From: Xestospongia bergquistia | Taxonomy: Eukaryota > Porifera > Demospongiae > Haplosclerida > Petrosiidae | DNA length: 64,000 nt | Reading direction: 5' to 3' | Assembly (NCBI GenBank): GCA_963965975.1 | Contig: OZ014411.1 | Coordinates: 19,682,446-19,746,445, forward strand | Translations under genes and position numbers: made by a program | The notes under the pieces: generated by a model | What the model was told of the DNA's origin: nothing | Database searches by the model: none | The model's input: only the letters and a program-made list of their open reading frames with translations | Shown here: piece after piece, positions 61,501 to 64,000 of the stretch | Layout of the letters: every line of letters starts with the position of its first letter | How positions within the stretch are numbered: position 1 is the first letter of the stretch

Positions 61501-62599
61501 TTTAATTGTTTGCTTAGTTGAAAATTCTCCCATTAGGTAATTTAACTTGGAGGACCTTTGATCTACTTTCAACAATCAAAGTAGCAACAAAAGTGACAAT
61601 TATATTAATTTAATCAATTTTAAATAGCATAATTATAAGAAACTTCAAAAAACATAAATGTAGCTGCATTTTGTTTCTCTTGCATACTCTTAAAATAAAA
61701 TGGTGTTTTACTGAGATAGGTAAGTTTTATAAAATTTACTACTTTTATTATTGAGCTACTCTTTAAGTTAAACTTTGAAGTTCAGTCTTTATTATAATCA
61801 TGACTCTTTATCGTAAAAATGATTATGAAAAGCCTTGTAGTACATAGACACATGTGGAATGTGGTGTTGAATGAAAATACTGAGGATCATAACTAAATAT
61901 TTGGACTATGCCTTACTGGCCATGTTTCAAAAGAATTAATTAAATACACAAAATAAAAAATAGCTATTTGCTATAGTCTGTGAATACATGCACATGTTTG
62001 CATACATGCACACACATTATATATTAATTAAATTATATATCAATACATAATTAATTTTTGATGATCTTGTGAAGATGCTAAGCTTGTAGAAATATTTTGA
62101 GTTATTTGTATTTACACTATGTATCCAATGAAAGATGTAGTTATACTTTAAACTATTAATTAACTATTTTTAGTGATTTAAGTGCTAATAATTGATTAAT
62201 TCTAATATTTTCAATTATTTTAGATTGTGGGCCAGAAAACTATCAAAGCTATTACTTAGCACTTTAGGTAGTGTTATGACATCATTCTATTACACATTAA
62301 AATCTTCTAACAAGCCTTTTATAAATGACAATAATTCTAAAGTTTATATATATCTCATTATTAGTTCTTTGTAGCATATTGTATAATCAAGGTATCACTT
62401 AGAATACTTCTACTATTAAAGTAAGACATGATGACCAGTAGTGTCAGGTGTCATTGATAGAAGTTATCATATCCTGTATAAACGTATTGATTATGATTAT
62501 TTAATAATAATTTAAAAAGTGGGACCAGTTAAACCAGCAGTTATTCCTGTATTATCAGTGTCTATTTTATAATATGTAAAACAGTCAATAAACAAATTA

Positions 62600-63010
62600 G
62601 TCTAACCTTGGTCTACTATCTCAGGAAGTGGTTTTAAGACTTGTTCTATGTCATTCTACTTTAATTAAGGAGATGCAAGATCCTGTACATGATATAGTAG
62701 AGTAATAAAATAAGTTCAAAATTAAAATAACATGTAATTATTAGATAGACAGGTAAAAAGGATACACTACACATTACTTCAATGTGTTGACAATCTTGGA
62801 TCAAACAGTGTTTTGTCAGTAAAGGAACAATTTGAAAAACGAATCTTTACTTCCAACTATACTTGTATATATTTGACATTAATTTGATCATTATTAATTC
62901 CTTTAATATCAATTTTAGTAAGAGCACTAATAACAACATCTACTATGAAATAAAGTGTACTTGAAATACATCAAAATAATGGGTATTTTCATAAGGTTTA
63001 TACACTATAA
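62600..63010 (-). pseudogene. Decayed ankyrin-Roc 3' fragment, copy 2
   Basis: Colinear with 3440-3850 and with the gene exon near 7424-7860, but more mutated than copy 1 (the DLASSSLTEN linker is destroyed). Confidence 0.65.
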
Positions 63011-64000
63011 TGTTGAGAGCATTATTAAAGGTCATCTCCTACTATAGGACTGTAGCCATTACTTTGTAATATTAACTTTTATTGCTTAGACAGACATATC
63101 AATAGTCAGATGAGTACATTTGTGATGGAAATAGAAACAATGTTAGTTATGACATTTGAGTAATGAGATCTATGTTTTTGATGCTAAGTATGCACTTTTC
63201 CTGAAAGGTTCTTAACTATTAAAAATGCATTGACTTTTTGATTTTATAAAAAATGTAACATTTCATAATACAGTGTAGTTTATATATATTGTCATTTATA
63301 TATTACATTATTCTTATCATTATCCATAGTCATCTTGATCAATTCTATCAATTATGAATACATCTGTCTTACTTATATCACAACAGAATAACTCTGTCAC
63401 ATCACATTGTGTGGTTGTAACACAGACATGGACTGTAAATGAGGATATTACTTATAACCACACATTTAGGGTCTTAGTAATAAATTATGTAATCCTAAAA
63501 CTGCAGCTACATTCAGAAATTACACTGTAGATGGTAATGATATTTATCCTATGAGGCAGCAAAATAGGTTTGCTTTGCCCCAGAGCATAATTTTAATAAT
63601 TTATAAGTTATTTTTAGATGTCAATTGTATCTCTCATCAAATAGTAATGTATTATATTATATGTGTTCAATACTTCACTTGATCTTTAAAAATTTACTAA
63701 GTTTAAAGTTGAGAGATTGATTTATTATCAAGGAAATTACTTGTTCTTCAGAATCAGTTGTCTAACTCTAAAACATATAAAGCTCTTTGATTTGTCTTCA
63801 TGATCTATTTATTTCCTAAAGAAACCATCAACTCACAGACTAGCCACAAACATACTGAGAAGGTGAAATATTTATTTATAACATCATATACAAAATATTC
63901 ATTCATACTTTGTGAGGTAAGGAACCAAACAAATTATATAAAGGAAAGGTATATTTCTGAGAAGTCATCATGTAATTGAGTTTGTATAATACAATTAAAG

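Larger units (their letters stand above)
59301..64000. repeat. Segmental duplication, copy 2 (partner 451-4814)
   Basis: Colinear with copy 1 and continues beyond the window. Contains about 385 extra bases between 60701 and 61093, bounded by the direct repeat gtcagtg. Confidence 0.93.

Noticed and set aside
1-64000. tRNA, rRNA or other structured RNA genes
   Set aside because: I saw no cloverleaf-like or box A/B-like stretch that I could support by eye.

Overview
This is a metazoan nuclear window, AT-rich, with short introns, one ankyrin repeat per exon and many decayed transposons. The combination of a multi-exon ankyrin/Roc-COR/death-domain gene, a TRIM-like RING/B-box/FN3 gene, an ER-type hexose-6-phosphate dehydrogenase and compact intergenic spaces suggests a demosponge such as Amphimedon. 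That taxon is an inference from gene style, not a database match.

Layout. 451-4814 and 59301-64000 are two diverged direct copies of one segment, about 59 kb apart. They carry relics of a BEL/Pao-like gag, a cysteine-rich TIL/VWF-like gene and the 3' end of an ankyrin-Roc gene. From 32843 down to 5073 (minus strand) runs a phase-consistent 23-exon gene: 15 ankyrin repeats, a 689-codon exon with a Roc GTPase and COR-like region, small Ser/Thr-rich linker exons and a death domain. Its middle was built by tandem duplication of a 2422-bp cassette carrying three ankyrin exons. Each cassette has a 143-bp satellite in the same intron: 3 units in two cassettes, about 7 in one, and about 58 units (18.9-27.2 kb) in another. 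An LTR (Ty3/gypsy) retroelement lies at 34953-39399. An isolated acyl-CoA-synthetase exon lies at 41028-41116, in splice phase with the first ankyrin exon.

44.4-50.6 kb holds three compact genes: methylthioribose-1-phosphate isomerase (plus), hexose-6-phosphate dehydrogenase/6-phosphogluconolactonase (minus, frameshifted near its end), and a 171-residue single-pass membrane protein (plus) that shares a 61-bp divergent promoter region with it. From 57801 to 51173 (minus) is a TRIM-type gene whose upstream part is about 27 tandem micro-exons, most encoding an AT-hook. A broken pogo/Tigger-like transposase abuts the array at 57813.

The two most unusual observations are as follows. First, in the sense direction of the ankyrin gene every 143-bp satellite unit contains AG|NNN|GTAAGTATG, with a hypervariable triplet between invariant splice-like signals, so each could be a one-codon micro-exon or a decoy splice site. 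Second, the AT-hook exons are symmetric (phase 1-1), expand as higher-order repeats, and splice in phase onto a RING/B-box protein.
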